NCBI RefSeq assembly: GCF_002113025.1
Contig: NZ_NEJH01000014.1
Coordinates: 44,085 to 108,084, forward strand
DNA from: Pseudomonas sp. B28(2017)
GTDB taxonomy: Bacteria; Pseudomonadota; Gammaproteobacteria; Pseudomonadales; Pseudomonadaceae
Reading direction: 5' to 3'
DNA: 64,000 nt
This document shows, one piece after another, positions 18,451-27,838 of this stretch. The notes under the pieces are model-generated. The model did no database searches, was not told the DNA's origin, and saw only the letters and a program-made list of their open reading frames with translations. Position numbers and translations under genes: made by a program. How positions within the stretch are numbered: position 1 is the first letter of the stretch; every line of letters begins with the position of its first letter.

Positions 18451-18538
18451 GTGGGAGCGAGCCTGCTCGCGATGACGATGTGACATTCAACACTGATGTT
18501 GGCTGTCAGTTCGCTATCGCGAGCAGGCTCGTTCCCAC
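18451..18538. repeat. REPIN (paired inverted REPs)
   Basis: GTGGGAGCGAGCCTGCTCGCG at the left and CGCGAGCAGGCTCGTTCCCAC at the right, 88 bases overall with a variable middle. This is the classic Pseudomonas REPIN layout, mobilised by RAYT transposases elsewhere in the genome. It lies between two convergent genes. Confidence 0.9.
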
Positions 18539-18553
18539 ATTAAAGGTGTGCTG

Positions 18554-21082
18554 TCAGTACACGTCTCGGCGGTAGCGGCCCTGTTCGATCAGGCGCTCCA
18601 CTTCGGCGGCGCCCAGCACCTCGTGGAGCACCTGGTCCACGCCCGAAGCCATGCCTTGAAGGCTGCCGCAGATGTAGATCACCGCACCCTCCGCCAGCCA
18701 TTTTTTGAGCTCGGCTGCCGATTCACGCAGGCGGTCCTGTACGTAGATCTTTTCGGCCTGGTCGCGGGAAAACGCCAGGTCGAGGCGCTCCAGATCACCA
18801 TTGATCAGCCACTCCTCCAGCTCCTTTCGGCACAGGTAGTCGTGCTCGCGATTGCGCTCGCCAAACAGCAGCCAGTGACGTTGCTGACCCTCGGCAATCC
18901 GTGCCTTGAGCAGGCTGCGCAAACCGGCCAGCCCCGTGCCATTACCCAACAGAATCATCGGCAGCGGTTGGGCCGGCAGATGGAAACCACTGTTGCGTCG
19001 CACGCGCAGGCTGATGGAGCTGCCCACAGGCGCGTGCTCGGTCAACCAGCCGGAACCGACACCGAGGTTGCCATCGGCATGCACCTCCTGGCGCACGATC
19101 AGTTCGAGCATGCCATCGGCCGGGATCGAGGCAATGGAGTACTCGCGCATGGCCAGTGGCACCAGGGCCTCTGCAAGCGCCTGCGCGTGCAGACCGACCA
19201 GATGGGCACGGTTCTCCGGCAGTTGGCGGCTGGCCAGGGCCTGTTCGAGGGTTTCCTCCAGACCGTTGAGTTGCACCCTGGTCTCACCGTGAATCCCCAG
19301 ACCATCGAGGAAGTGCTCGATGACCCACGGGCAATTGCGCGGCAGCACCTCCACCAGATCACCGGCCAGCCAACTGCTGGTGGTTGGCGCACTGAGGCCC
19401 AGCAAGTACACAGGGGATCCGCTGCTGTCCGGGTTCAGCAGTTCACGACGGGCCAGGGTCCAGTTGTCGTAGCTGGGTGCTTGCCAGGTGTCGACGGGCG
19501 CGTGGCCGGTCAGCAGGCCCAGTTGCTGTTGCCAGTGGCGCAAGGCGTATGGATCACCGCTGTCGACTTCCACCGGGGCGAACAAAGTCTTGCCGCCATG
19601 TTCGCCGAGCCAGGTGTGCAGGCGCTTGGCGAATCCGCAGAAGTGCTGATACTGCCGGTCGCCGAGGCCGAGGACCGTGTAGTTCAGGCGCTCCAGGCTC
19701 GGGGTGCGGCCCAGTACCTTGCGTTCGAAGCCCCTGGCGCTGTCCGGCGCTTCGCCGTCACCGAAGGTACTGACGACAAACAGTGCGTTGTTCGAGTCCT
19801 GCAAGTCCTGCTCGCTGATGTCCGCCAGCGGCTGCACCTTCACTGGTAAGCCTGCGGCCTGCAATTGCCCGGCGGTCTGCCAGGCCAGTTGCTCGGCAAA
19901 TCCGCTCTGGCTGGCGAAACCGATCAGCCAGGCAGACGCATCGTTGTCAGGTTGTACAAGGCCTTGGCGAGCGTCCCTGATCTGGCGTTTTTTGCGTCGA
20001 CGATCCAGGTACAACAACCAGCCGGTGACGAAGAACAACGGCATGCTCAGCGCGGTGAGGGTCAGGATGATGCGCCCGACGATGCCGAAGTAACTGCCGA
20101 CGTGTAGCGCATAAATGCTGGTCAGCAGTTGCGCCTTGAGGCTCTTGTCGCTGTAGCGGTCAACCCGTTTGACCACGCCGGTGGCCGGGTCGAGGGTGAT
20201 CTGGTTCAACGCACGGTCGTGGGGTGAGGTTTTCAACAGGAAGTAAACGGTCGCTGGTTGGCCGGCCACAGGTGGCATGCGCACGTTATAGGAACTGAGT
20301 TGCGGGCCGGCCGCACTGTAGATGCTGCTCCACATGGCGGCGTAATCGGCTGTCGGTGCCGGACCTGCCGGCGCCGGGCCGCGTCCGCCGCGAACACGCT
20401 CGTTCTGCGGTGCATCGGAGAGCAACCGGGTCAGGCCCTTGTTGTACCACTCGTAGGACCAGGACAACCCGGTCAGCGCCGCCAGGAGGTAAAACACCAG
20501 GCACCAGGTTCCGGCCACCGAATGCAGGTCCCAGTTGAAGCTGCGGCCCTTTTTCTTCCAGTCCAGGGTCAGCCAGGCACGCCAGCTTTTCCACTGGCGA
20601 GGCCAGCGCAGGTACAGGCCGGACAGGCAGAAGAACACCAGGATCAGCGTGCACGCACCGGTGATCTGCCGACCCGTGTCGCCCATGGCGAGAAAACGGT
20701 GCAGTTGCAGCATCAGGCCGAAGAAGTCCTGGCCGGTGGCGTCGCCCAGGAACTCTCCTGTGTACGGATCGAAGTAGCGCATCTCGCCACGACGTTCACC
20801 CGGTGGCGGGGTGAACCACACTTTGGCGGCGTTGCCGCTGTCGATTTCCACGGTGAGCATCGAGACTTTTTTACCCGACGCTGCTTCGATTCGCTCCACC
20901 AGTTCGGCAGGCGGCAGCACACCGGCGACCTGTTTTTCGACCTGCAGCACAGAAGGGTTGAGTGCGTTCAGGATTTCATCCTGGAACGACACCGTCGCCC
21001 CGGTGATGCCCATCAAGGCCAGGACGAGCCCGGCGCTGATGCCGAAAAACCAGTGCAACTGGAACAGGGTTTTCTTCAACAC
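18554..21082 (-). CDS. piuB: PepSY-flavodoxin-reductase fusion (PiuB-like)
   Basis: 842 residues. The N-terminal half is a PepSY-associated membrane protein with four helices (about 10-33, 138-160, 190-210, 335-360). The C-terminal half is CysJ-like: flavodoxin (about 385-525, VVSTFGDGEAPDSARGF), an FAD domain with REYSIAS, NAD(P)H binding at GNGTGLAGLRSLL, and the C-terminal YRRDVY. It probably reduces iron-siderophore or periplasmic ferric iron across the inner membrane. Position beside the TonB receptor matches PA4513 (piuB) of P. aeruginosa. Symbol by synteny. Confidence 0.88.
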   Translation of the reverse strand: MLKKTLFQLHWFFGISAGLVLALMGITGATVSFQDEILNALNPSVLQVEKQVAGVLPPAELVERIEAASGKKVSMLTVEIDSGNAAKVWFTPPPGERRGEMRYFDPYTGEFLGDATGQDFFGLMLQLHRFLAMGDTGRQITGACTLILVFFCLSGLYLRWPRQWKSWRAWLTLDWKKKGRSFNWDLHSVAGTWCLVFYLLAALTGLSWSYEWYNKGLTRLLSDAPQNERVRGGRGPAPAGPAPTADYAAMWSSIYSAAGPQLSSYNVRMPPVAGQPATVYFLLKTSPHDRALNQITLDPATGVVKRVDRYSDKSLKAQLLTSIYALHVGSYFGIVGRIILTLTALSMPLFFVTGWLLYLDRRRKKRQIRDARQGLVQPDNDASAWLIGFASQSGFAEQLAWQTAGQLQAAGLPVKVQPLADISEQDLQDSNNALFVVSTFGDGEAPDSARGFERKVLGRTPSLERLNYTVLGLGDRQYQHFCGFAKRLHTWLGEHGGKTLFAPVEVDSGDPYALRHWQQQLGLLTGHAPVDTWQAPSYDNWTLARRELLNPDSSGSPVYLLGLSAPTTSSWLAGDLVEVLPRNCPWVIEHFLDGLGIHGETRVQLNGLEETLEQALASRQLPENRAHLVGLHAQALAEALVPLAMREYSIASIPADGMLELIVRQEVHADGNLGVGSGWLTEHAPVGSSISLRVRRNSGFHLPAQPLPMILLGNGTGLAGLRSLLKARIAEGQQRHWLLFGERNREHDYLCRKELEEWLINGDLERLDLAFSRDQAEKIYVQDRLRESAAELKKWLAEGAVIYICGSLQGMASGVDQVLHEVLGAAEVERLIEQGRYRRDVY

Positions 21083-21170
21083 GTCGCTCGCCTTGTTCGT
21101 TCAAATTGATTCATCACGGCGCGCATTATGCCGTGGGGTTGTCGAGAAGCATTCTTTTTTACACACGAAA

Positions 21171-21196
21171 GCCCCGTTCACCTGGATGAACGGGGC
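21171..21196 (-). terminator. Hairpin after piuA
   Basis: GCCCCGTTCA-CCTGGA-TGAACGGGGC, a perfect 10-base stem. On the minus strand it is followed by TTTCGTGTGT, so the T-run is poor. It separates piuA from piuB and may reduce read-through. Confidence 0.6.
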
Positions 21197-21230
21197 CGCC
21201 GCTGATTTCAGCCTTCACTCGCTCCTGCGG

Positions 21231-23588
21231 TCAGAAGTGGAAGTTGGTGCTCAGCAACGCGGTACGACCGGCCGCCTGGTTGGCGAAGTGAGTCGAGAAC
21301 GCCTTGTCGTAGTAGGTTTCGTCGGTCAGGTTCTGTACGTTCAGTTGCAGGTCGACGTTTTTGCTCAGCTTGTAGGCCGCCATCGCGTCGTAACGAATGT
21401 AGGAATCAACCATGGTGGTGTTGGCGACATTGCCGAACACGTCATCGACATAGAACGCACCGCCACCGATGGTCAGCTTCGGCGTGACCTGATAGGTCGT
21501 CCACAGGCTGGCGCTGTTTTTCGGCGTGTTAGGCAGTTGGTTGCCGTTGTTGGCCTTGTTTGCCGGCAGGTCACCCCCATCGATTTGCTCGCTGTCCATG
21601 TAGGCGTAACCGGCGAACACTTGCCATTTGTCGGTGAGTTTGCCGCTGGCTGACAGTTCGATACCTTGAACCCGGGTTTTGCCGACGTTTTCAAACGTGG
21701 TGGTGTTGGTTTGCACACGAGCGTTTTCTTTCTCGGTGCGGAAGATATCTGCGGTCAGGGACAGACGATCGTTCAACAGGTCCCACTTGGTTCCGATTTC
21801 ATAGTTCTTGGTGGTTTCCGGCTCCATGTCGCTGCTCAGCAGGTTACCGTTGCGGTCCGTCGTGCCGCCCAGCGGGTTGCCTTCCATGCCCTCACCGAGG
21901 GTGTTGCCTGGTGGGGTGGCCGATGTTGCGTAAGAGGCATAGATGCTGCCGTTTTCCGCTGGCTTGTAGATCACGCCGAACTGACCGGTGACGAATTCGC
22001 TGGTGTCCTTGCCTTTGGCTGCGGTGCCTTTGGCTGCGGTGCCTTTGGTCACGACGGTGGCGCCGGAACCGTCAAAGGTGCGGTACTGGGTATCGAAATG
22101 GTCGTAACGCAGGCCCATGTTTACCAGCCACTGCTCGGACAACTCCAGGGTATCGAACACATACAGCGCGTAGGTGTTGGCCTTGGTGTCGGTGCCGGCG
22201 TAGTTGCGCGAGATGGCGCCGCTCCACGGATCATTCGGGTTCGGGTTGGACAGCGAGGTGCAGTTGTAGCCGCTTGGCGCGCCGATCAGTGCCGGCGAGC
22301 AGTTGGTGGTCACTGCTGCCGTTCCCGGGGTGGTGTCCGTGTTGACGTTGTACGAGGACTTTTCGTTTTCCTCGTGGGTGTATTCGACACCGGTGGAGAA
22401 GCTGTTCTTGAACCCGGCAATGTAGACATCACCAAACAGGTCGGTCTGGTTGGTGGTGGTCTCGGTGTTGCTCACGCGGGTGTTCGCGCGGCGCCAGACG
22501 CTGCCGTTGTTGACGTTGCCTTTACTGTCGTCCGGCTGGGTCAGGATGTAATCCTGCATGCTGGTGCCGTGACGCAGGGTGTTCTTGATGGTCAGCGAGT
22601 CGCTCAGGTCGTGCTCGATGGCGAAGGTCGCCGTGTCGGTGCGGGTCTTGCGGAAGTCGCGGTTGTCCAGGCCATAGAAGTTGCTGCTGTCGCCGCCGTC
22701 ATTCGGCTTGTCCGGGTTGGCCTTGGTACGGGCAGCCGAGCCTGCGGCCGGGATGGAGTAAGGAATGCCCGAGTCCGGTGTGTCGTTGCTTTCGAGGTGG
22801 TAGTAGTCGAGGTTGACACGCGTGTCTGTACCCAGGCCGAAAGCCAGGGACGGCGCGATACCCCAACGGTCGTAGTCGACACTGTCGCGCCCGGCGACGT
22901 TGCTCTCGTGGCTCATCAGGTTCAGGCGGCCAGCGGCGGTGTCGGTGAACTGGTAGTTGCCGTCGAAGGTGTAGCGCTGGGTCTGGTCGGAGCCCCAGGT
23001 GAAACCACCGTCGAGCGAGTTGCCCTGGTGTGCTTTCTTGCTGACCAGGTTGATGCTGCCGCCAGCAGCGCCACGGCCGCCGATCGCGGAGTTCGGGCCT
23101 TTGCTGACTTCGATCGATTCAACGGCGAAGATCTCGCGGCTCTGGGAACCGGTATCGCGCACGCCATCCAGGTAGGTGTCGCCCTGAGCGTCGAAGCCGC
23201 GGATGAACGGGCGGTCACCCTGCGGGTTGCCACCTTCACCGGCACCGAAGGTGATGCCTGGAACGGTGCGCAGCGCATCCTGCAAGTTGAGCGAGCCGGT
23301 GTCTTTCAATACTTGTTGCGGAACAACGGTCACCGAGCGCGGCGTGTCGATCAGTGGCGCGGTGTACTTGGGCGAGGAGGCTTTCTCGACGTTGTAGGTC
23401 GTCTCGTCATGGGCTTCGCCGGTGATGGCAGTGGCGCCCAGCGAAATCACATTGTCCGGTGCTTTTTCGTCGGTTTTTTCCGCCGCGAAAACCATGTGGC
23501 CCGCGGAGCCGGCGGTAATCGCCATGCCGATGGCCGATGCGAGCAGACGTGGTGAACTGACCGGTACTTGTGGTTGCTGACGTGACAT
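21231..23588 (-). CDS. piuA: TonB-dependent siderophore receptor (PiuA-like)
   Basis: 785 residues from ATG 23588, with GGAGGGG ten bases upstream (an upstream in-frame ATG at 23651 would add 21 residues without a ribosome site). A signal peptide (to about 40), a plug domain (about 80-190, with TPRSVTVVPQQ, DALRTVPGITFGAGEGG and GRGAAGGSINLV) and a 22-strand barrel ending in Phe (LLSTNFHF). It imports ferric catecholate-type siderophores and, in P. aeruginosa, siderophore-antibiotic conjugates through PiuA. A loop near residue 530 contains an in-frame 15-base repeat. Candidate Fur box at 23654. Confidence 0.92.
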   Translation of the reverse strand: MSRQQPQVPVSSPRLLASAIGMAITAGSAGHMVFAAEKTDEKAPDNVISLGATAITGEAHDETTYNVEKASSPKYTAPLIDTPRSVTVVPQQVLKDTGSLNLQDALRTVPGITFGAGEGGNPQGDRPFIRGFDAQGDTYLDGVRDTGSQSREIFAVESIEVSKGPNSAIGGRGAAGGSINLVSKKAHQGNSLDGGFTWGSDQTQRYTFDGNYQFTDTAAGRLNLMSHESNVAGRDSVDYDRWGIAPSLAFGLGTDTRVNLDYYHLESNDTPDSGIPYSIPAAGSAARTKANPDKPNDGGDSSNFYGLDNRDFRKTRTDTATFAIEHDLSDSLTIKNTLRHGTSMQDYILTQPDDSKGNVNNGSVWRRANTRVSNTETTTNQTDLFGDVYIAGFKNSFSTGVEYTHEENEKSSYNVNTDTTPGTAAVTTNCSPALIGAPSGYNCTSLSNPNPNDPWSGAISRNYAGTDTKANTYALYVFDTLELSEQWLVNMGLRYDHFDTQYRTFDGSGATVVTKGTAAKGTAAKGKDTSEFVTGQFGVIYKPAENGSIYASYATSATPPGNTLGEGMEGNPLGGTTDRNGNLLSSDMEPETTKNYEIGTKWDLLNDRLSLTADIFRTEKENARVQTNTTTFENVGKTRVQGIELSASGKLTDKWQVFAGYAYMDSEQIDGGDLPANKANNGNQLPNTPKNSASLWTTYQVTPKLTIGGGAFYVDDVFGNVANTTMVDSYIRYDAMAAYKLSKNVDLQLNVQNLTDETYYDKAFSTHFANQAAGRTALLSTNFHF

Positions 23589-23653
23589 TTGAATTCCCCT
23601 CCCCAAGGATTTGAGGCCGCGGAATATAGGGTAAACAGGTATTCGTAACAATT

Positions 23654-23672
23654 GCGAAACATTACTATTCGC
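23654..23672. promoter_or_regulatory. Candidate Fur box upstream of piuA
   Basis: GCGAAACATTACTATTCGC, with GCGAA/TTCGC arms, matches the 19-base Fur consensus GATAATGATAATCATTATC at 11 positions on the minus strand. It lies 66 bases before the piuA start. Confidence 0.45.
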
Positions 23673-23743
23673 ACTTAATTTACATTCTTTACAATTTAAC
23701 CTTACGGTTTTTGCTGACTCATTCGTCAGATGTGTTTTACACA

Positions 23744-23762
23744 GGCAATAAGAATCAATACC
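23744..23762. promoter_or_regulatory. Candidate Fur box upstream of piuC
   Basis: GGCAATAAGAATCAATACC matches the 19-base Fur consensus at about 13 positions. It lies 33 bases before the piuC start, where it could block RNA polymerase. With the box at 23654 it would give iron control of both divergent genes. Confidence 0.5.
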
Positions 23763-23794
23763 ATTGGCGCCCCTTTGTTTTCAGGTGCCTTGTC

Positions 23795-24475
23795 ATGCTG
23801 CTGCACATTCCCGGCCTGTTCGAAAAAGACGAGGTGCAGCGCATCCGCGAAGCTCTGGAACAAGCTGATTGGGCTGATGGCAAGATTACTGCCGGCTATC
23901 AGTCGGCCAAGGCCAAGCACAACTTGCAGCTGCCTGAAGGGCATCCGCTGGCCAAGGAGATCGGCGCGGCGATGCTGGAGCGGCTGTGGAAAAACCCGCT
24001 GTTCATGTCGGCTGCACTGCCGCACAAAGTCTTTCCTCCGTTGGTGAACTGTTACACCGCCGGTGGCAGTTTCGACTTCCATATCGATAACGCGGTGCGT
24101 CAGCCCAAAGGCAGCATCGAGCGGGTGCGCACGGATTTGTCCGCCACGCTGTTCTTCAGCGAGCCCGAGGATTACGACGGCGGCGAGCTGGAAATCCAGG
24201 ACACCTTCGGCACTCAGCGGGTGAAGCTGCCTGCCGGCGATATGGTGCTGTACCCCGGCACCAGCCTGCACAAGGTCAACGCGGTGACGCGCGGAACGCG
24301 ACTCGCCTCGTTTTTCTGGACCCAAAGCCTGGTGCGTGAAGACAGCCAGCGCGCCCTGTTGTTCGAAATGGACGGGGCAATCCAGCAACTGACCCACGAC
24401 ATGCCGGATCATCCATCGCTGATCCGCCTGACCGGCACTTATCACAACCTGTTGCGTCGCTGGGTCGAGGTGTAA
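23795..24475 (+). CDS. piuC: Fe(II)/2-oxoglutarate hydroxylase PiuC
   Basis: 226 residues from ATG 23795 (MLLHIPGLF); the longer in-frame reading upstream is not conserved-looking. PKHD-type dioxygenase. The iron ligands are in FDFHIDNAV (HxD) and SLHKVNAVTRGTR (His, with the 2-oxoglutarate Arg following). The substrate is unknown; its pairing with the receptor PiuA suggests siderophore handling. Usual family length. The stop codon directly abuts the GTG of the next gene. Confidence 0.92.
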   Translation: MLLHIPGLFEKDEVQRIREALEQADWADGKITAGYQSAKAKHNLQLPEGHPLAKEIGAAMLERLWKNPLFMSAALPHKVFPPLVNCYTAGGSFDFHIDNAVRQPKGSIERVRTDLSATLFFSEPEDYDGGELEIQDTFGTQRVKLPAGDMVLYPGTSLHKVNAVTRGTRLASFFWTQSLVREDSQRALLFEMDGAIQQLTHDMPDHPSLIRLTGTYHNLLRRWVEV

Positions 24476-25225
24476 GTGGCGGACTTTCGCTTGCGCCGCG
24501 AGGAAGTCCTCGACGGCGATAGCCTCAAATCGATGCTCCTTGAAAGCCCCGCGCGGGCAGCACAGGCGATTCTGCTCGTCGCCCGCGAAGGTGTTGTCGA
24601 TGCTCAGGCCATGCTGGGGCAAATCCTGCTGGACGGGCAGGGTATCGAACAGGATCAGCCGCTGGCCGTGCGCTGGTTCGAGATTGCCGCCCGGCGTGGG
24701 CATCTGATGGCGCGCAACATGCTCGGTCGTTGTCATGAACATGGTTGGGGTTGTACCGCCGATGCGACGATTGCCGCGAGGCATTACCGTGTCGCCGCTG
24801 AAGCCGGACTGGATTGGGCGATGTACAACTACGCCAATCTGTTAGCTACCGGACGCGGGGTGATCGAGGATCAGGTGCAAGCGCTGAATCTCTATCGTCG
24901 TGCCGCTGAACTGGGCCACGCCAAATCGATGAACCTGTTAGGGCGGTGCCTGGAGGAGGGTTCGGGCTGTTCGGTCGATACCGTGGCCGCGCACGAGTGG
25001 TATCGCCGCTCCGCTGAAGCCGGGGATTTTCGTGGCCAGTTCAGTTACGCCAGTATCCTGACTGACATCGAGGAGTGTCTGGCATGGTATCGCCGCGCGA
25101 TGCTTGGCGGAAATCTTGCGTTTCTGAAGGTGGCAGCCCAGACATTGATGAGTGCGACAGATCCACGTGTTCAGGCGTTGGCCGAGGAATATCAACAAAG
25201 GTCGCAGTTGTTAAAAACTCTTTAA
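24476..25225 (+). CDS. Sel1-like repeat protein
   Basis: 249 residues, GTG start touching the piuC stop, so translationally coupled. From about residue 45 on there are tandem Sel1/TPR-like helical pairs (AQAMLGQILLDGQGIEQDQ, ARNMLGRCHEHGWGC, AMYNYANLLATGRGVIEDQ, SMNLLGRCLEEGSGC, QFSYASIL). Such repeats are protein-binding scaffolds. Corresponds in position to PA4516 of P. aeruginosa, downstream of piuC. Its role in iron uptake is not known. Confidence 0.9.
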   Translation: MADFRLRREEVLDGDSLKSMLLESPARAAQAILLVAREGVVDAQAMLGQILLDGQGIEQDQPLAVRWFEIAARRGHLMARNMLGRCHEHGWGCTADATIAARHYRVAAEAGLDWAMYNYANLLATGRGVIEDQVQALNLYRRAAELGHAKSMNLLGRCLEEGSGCSVDTVAAHEWYRRSAEAGDFRGQFSYASILTDIEECLAWYRRAMLGGNLAFLKVAAQTLMSATDPRVQALAEEYQQRSQLLKTL

Positions 25226-25449
25226 AAGTTCCTGTTGAATAATTTCAGCTTGGCTGGAGATACCCTTAAATCCGGTTCTTTACGGCTCGCAATGTTGATT
25301 CGCTACTTCTGATTAACTTAATACATTTTGATTCAAGTTAACATTTTGAGTTTTTTGTTTTCTCGAATAGTCTGGGTTTGAGGGTTAAGGCTGTTCTGGT
25401 CTTTGCCCTTTTTTGGATTTTTATTTTTTGACTAATTAATGGAGTAATT
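25226..25449 (+). promoter_or_regulatory. AT-rich upstream region of the toxin-like gene
   Basis: A 224-base gap clearly richer in A+T than its flanks. It holds an inverted repeat TTAACTT (25313-25319) / AAGTTAA (25335-25341), a possible operator. No certain promoter hexamers were picked. The AT-rich character marks the left edge of a likely acquired segment. Confidence 0.4.
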
Positions 25450-27714
25450 ATGTCTAATGATTTGTTGTGGGGAGATGCATTAAAAAACGCAACGCCAGAA
25501 GAAGTGGTAAGGTTTTCCGTTGATGCACCGAAATTGTTTGCTGACGGTTCTGTCGGGGTGCTTGATGGATCCACCCGTGGCGCGGGGTTATTGCTGACTA
25601 AAAAACAAATAATCGATTTGCGCAAATACGAGGCAGCAGGCTTGGCGTTGCCCTATACCCTGGACGATGTCAGGGACTATCTGCGTTTTGGTGCAGGTCA
25701 GGATGGTGGCCCAGGGCTGAAGCCTGAAGACTTCCTGAGCACTTTTTTGAATACCCGAAATCATGCCAGACGCTGGTCGCCACTGCGTGAGCGGATCATG
25801 CTGACCGGGCGTGGCCTCAAGGATTTTGCCGGCAGCATGTTGACCTATGGCGCTTCGATGAAAGAGGTCTACAGCGAAGTAAAAGCCTACGAAATTTTGG
25901 AAAGTCGCAAAATCAAGACGCTGGAACAGTTGAAGAAAGTTGAGCTTGAACTGGGTGACAAATTCCCCGGAATTGAACTGGAAGATGACACCATCAGTAC
26001 ACTTGATTATTACCTGAAACGTATCTTTGAAAAAATCGATTTCAACCTGCAAACGGTTGAAGGTATCAAGAAAGACCTCGATCTGTTTGGTTATGATCTG
26101 CGTGAGCACATCTTGCCAGGTATAAAGCTGAGAGTCGGTCTGATTGAAAACAACTCTTTGGCGGAAGATATTAAGCAGCTAAAAGCCGTGATCGATGAAC
26201 GTGCAAAAGAAATCGACATCAAGAACACCGAATACAAGGCCGCTGTTCAAGAAGCCCTGAAAGCTGCGGCCGGAATGAATATTGTCGGATTGGCGATGGC
26301 CATTTACATGGGAGTGGAAGCGGAAAACATCCGTGCCCGGCGCAACGAACTGTACGCCAAACAAGAAGAGGATATTCAAACTCTTACAAACAAGAACCAG
26401 ACCCTGGGATCGCTGGCGCGGGTCAAGCATGATCTGCAAAGTCTGATGATTGTCGCGATCGACGCCGATATCGCCACGCAGAACCTGATGCATGTCTGGA
26501 GCGTTCTGCATCTGAGCATCAGGAACTCTATGGGCGCGGTAGGTCGTATCAATGACGCATTGAGTCTCAGGATTTTCATGACTGAGTTTGAAGAAGTGGT
26601 TGCTCCATGGGAGCAGATTAAATCGGATTCGGACAAGCTGATTGAGGTTTTCAAGGAGGCGGACGAAGAATACGAGCGCAATTACGGAAAAACATTGCGT
26701 TCGATGGCATACACCGTATCGCTTGAACAAACATATCCGGCACTCGACCTGGCTGCGTTGAGGGATAGTCATTCACGGATGAGCGAGCAGCGCACGCAGG
26801 CGCAAATATGGCGGGTAAAGCTGGATTACCTGCCCGGTCTGTTTGATCGCTTCAATCGACTGGTCCAAGGCGTCGGTAAGGGCGCCATGGCCCTGCAAAC
26901 GGCGGCGCTTAATAGCAGTAATGAGTTGGAAGTCAGTCTGCGACGTCTGGACAGGCTCGAGAAAGCGCTCGAAGAGGAAAGCGACGTCCAGGAGATCGAA
27001 GCTCTCAAAGCTGAACGGCAAGAGCTATTGGACCGGGTTGCTGACGCGATTGGCCTGCAAGCCACTCAGGTTCGCAATTGCCTGAAAGAAATCAGTGATA
27101 CGTTCGACATGCGTTTGACACTGGGCTACATCACCGACTTTGAACGTGATGAAGCTCAAGCAAAAGCGGAAGTCGTCGTCCTGAAGGGGAAATTGGAAGC
27201 TCTCAAGGAAGAGCGCAAGCCTGTTATCGAGGCTATCGAGACTCTGGAAAAGAACGGCATCGAGGAGCTTGGCAAAAATATCGCACTGACTGTCGATAAG
27301 GTGGTGGCGCTGGGCCTGACACCAGCGCAAGTCGCGTTGGTAATGTTCGCTATCGAACAGCTCAAAAAGACCATCGGCAATATCGGCGAAGGTATTCGTT
27401 TCCTGGATATGGTTCGTGAAAGCGACAAGCTGCGAGAAAGAATCGCAGCACTCGACGACGAAATCAATCTTCAAGACGGCGTCGTCAGTGCCTTGGCCGG
27501 CAAGATCAAATACCTGCAAGCCATTCACTCGATTGAAGAACAACGCAAAATCTACGTAGCGAATTACAGTCCGGCGATTAGCGCTTTTCAAAGGTACCTG
27601 GCCGCTACCGACAAGGATACCTTCATCGATGATGACGTTCGCAGCGCCACGTTCAAAGCGCAAGCGAATTTGTTCATTGCATTCCTTGCTCCTGTTTCAG
27701 TCCCTAACCGCTAG
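25450..27714 (+). CDS. Alpha-xenorhabdolysin-like pore-forming toxin, two-unit chain
   Basis: 754 residues without a signal peptide. Residues 1 to about 420 resemble the A subunit of the XaxAB/YaxAB alpha-pore-forming toxins: ATPEEVVRFSVDAPKLFADG, GLLLTKKQIIDLRKYEAAGL, LPYTLDDV.DYL, LKPEDFLSTF, then long helices and a hydrophobic stretch (about 272-290, GMNIVGLAMAIYMGV). Residues about 430-754 repeat the plan: a long coiled coil, a hydrophobic segment (about 618-635, LTPAQVALVMFAIEQ), and a returning coiled coil. XaxA and XaxB are about 400 and 350 residues as separate chains, so this looks like both in one. The B-half assignment is inference from architecture only. The partner gene follows at 27839. 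Confidence 0.75.
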   Translation: MSNDLLWGDALKNATPEEVVRFSVDAPKLFADGSVGVLDGSTRGAGLLLTKKQIIDLRKYEAAGLALPYTLDDVRDYLRFGAGQDGGPGLKPEDFLSTFLNTRNHARRWSPLRERIMLTGRGLKDFAGSMLTYGASMKEVYSEVKAYEILESRKIKTLEQLKKVELELGDKFPGIELEDDTISTLDYYLKRIFEKIDFNLQTVEGIKKDLDLFGYDLREHILPGIKLRVGLIENNSLAEDIKQLKAVIDERAKEIDIKNTEYKAAVQEALKAAAGMNIVGLAMAIYMGVEAENIRARRNELYAKQEEDIQTLTNKNQTLGSLARVKHDLQSLMIVAIDADIATQNLMHVWSVLHLSIRNSMGAVGRINDALSLRIFMTEFEEVVAPWEQIKSDSDKLIEVFKEADEEYERNYGKTLRSMAYTVSLEQTYPALDLAALRDSHSRMSEQRTQAQIWRVKLDYLPGLFDRFNRLVQGVGKGAMALQTAALNSSNELEVSLRRLDRLEKALEEESDVQEIEALKAERQELLDRVADAIGLQATQVRNCLKEISDTFDMRLTLGYITDFERDEAQAKAEVVVLKGKLEALKEERKPVIEAIETLEKNGIEELGKNIALTVDKVVALGLTPAQVALVMFAIEQLKKTIGNIGEGIRFLDMVRESDKLRERIAALDDEINLQDGVVSALAGKIKYLQAIHSIEEQRKIYVANYSPAISAFQRYLAATDKDTFIDDDVRSATFKAQANLFIAFLAPVSVPNR

Positions 27715-27737
27715 GTTGGGCTGAGTACAGCATTGAT

Positions 27738-27777
27738 CCGTGTTAATCGAGGTGCCATGACACATCGGTTAACACGG
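27738..27777 (+). other. Intercistronic 13-bp stem-loop
   Basis: CCGTGTTAATCGA (27738-27750) pairs with TCGGTTAACACGG (27765-27777) through 13 base pairs, one a T.G wobble, around a 14-base loop. No T-run follows, so it is not a standard terminator. It lies between the toxin gene and its partner and may set their relative expression or be an operator. Confidence 0.65.
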
Positions 27778-27838
27778 TTAGCCAAACGATATCTGGCTGT
27801 TGGCCATTGATGGTTTGCCATGTTTGAGGAAACCACAG

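Noticed and set aside
22011..22048. CRISPR-like short repeats
   Set aside because: The repeat is a 15-base in-frame coding repeat within piuA without spacers.
21666..23555. A 629-codon plus-strand frame opposite piuA
   Set aside because: Antisense to a clear TonB receptor; Val/Gly-rich composition with no domain.
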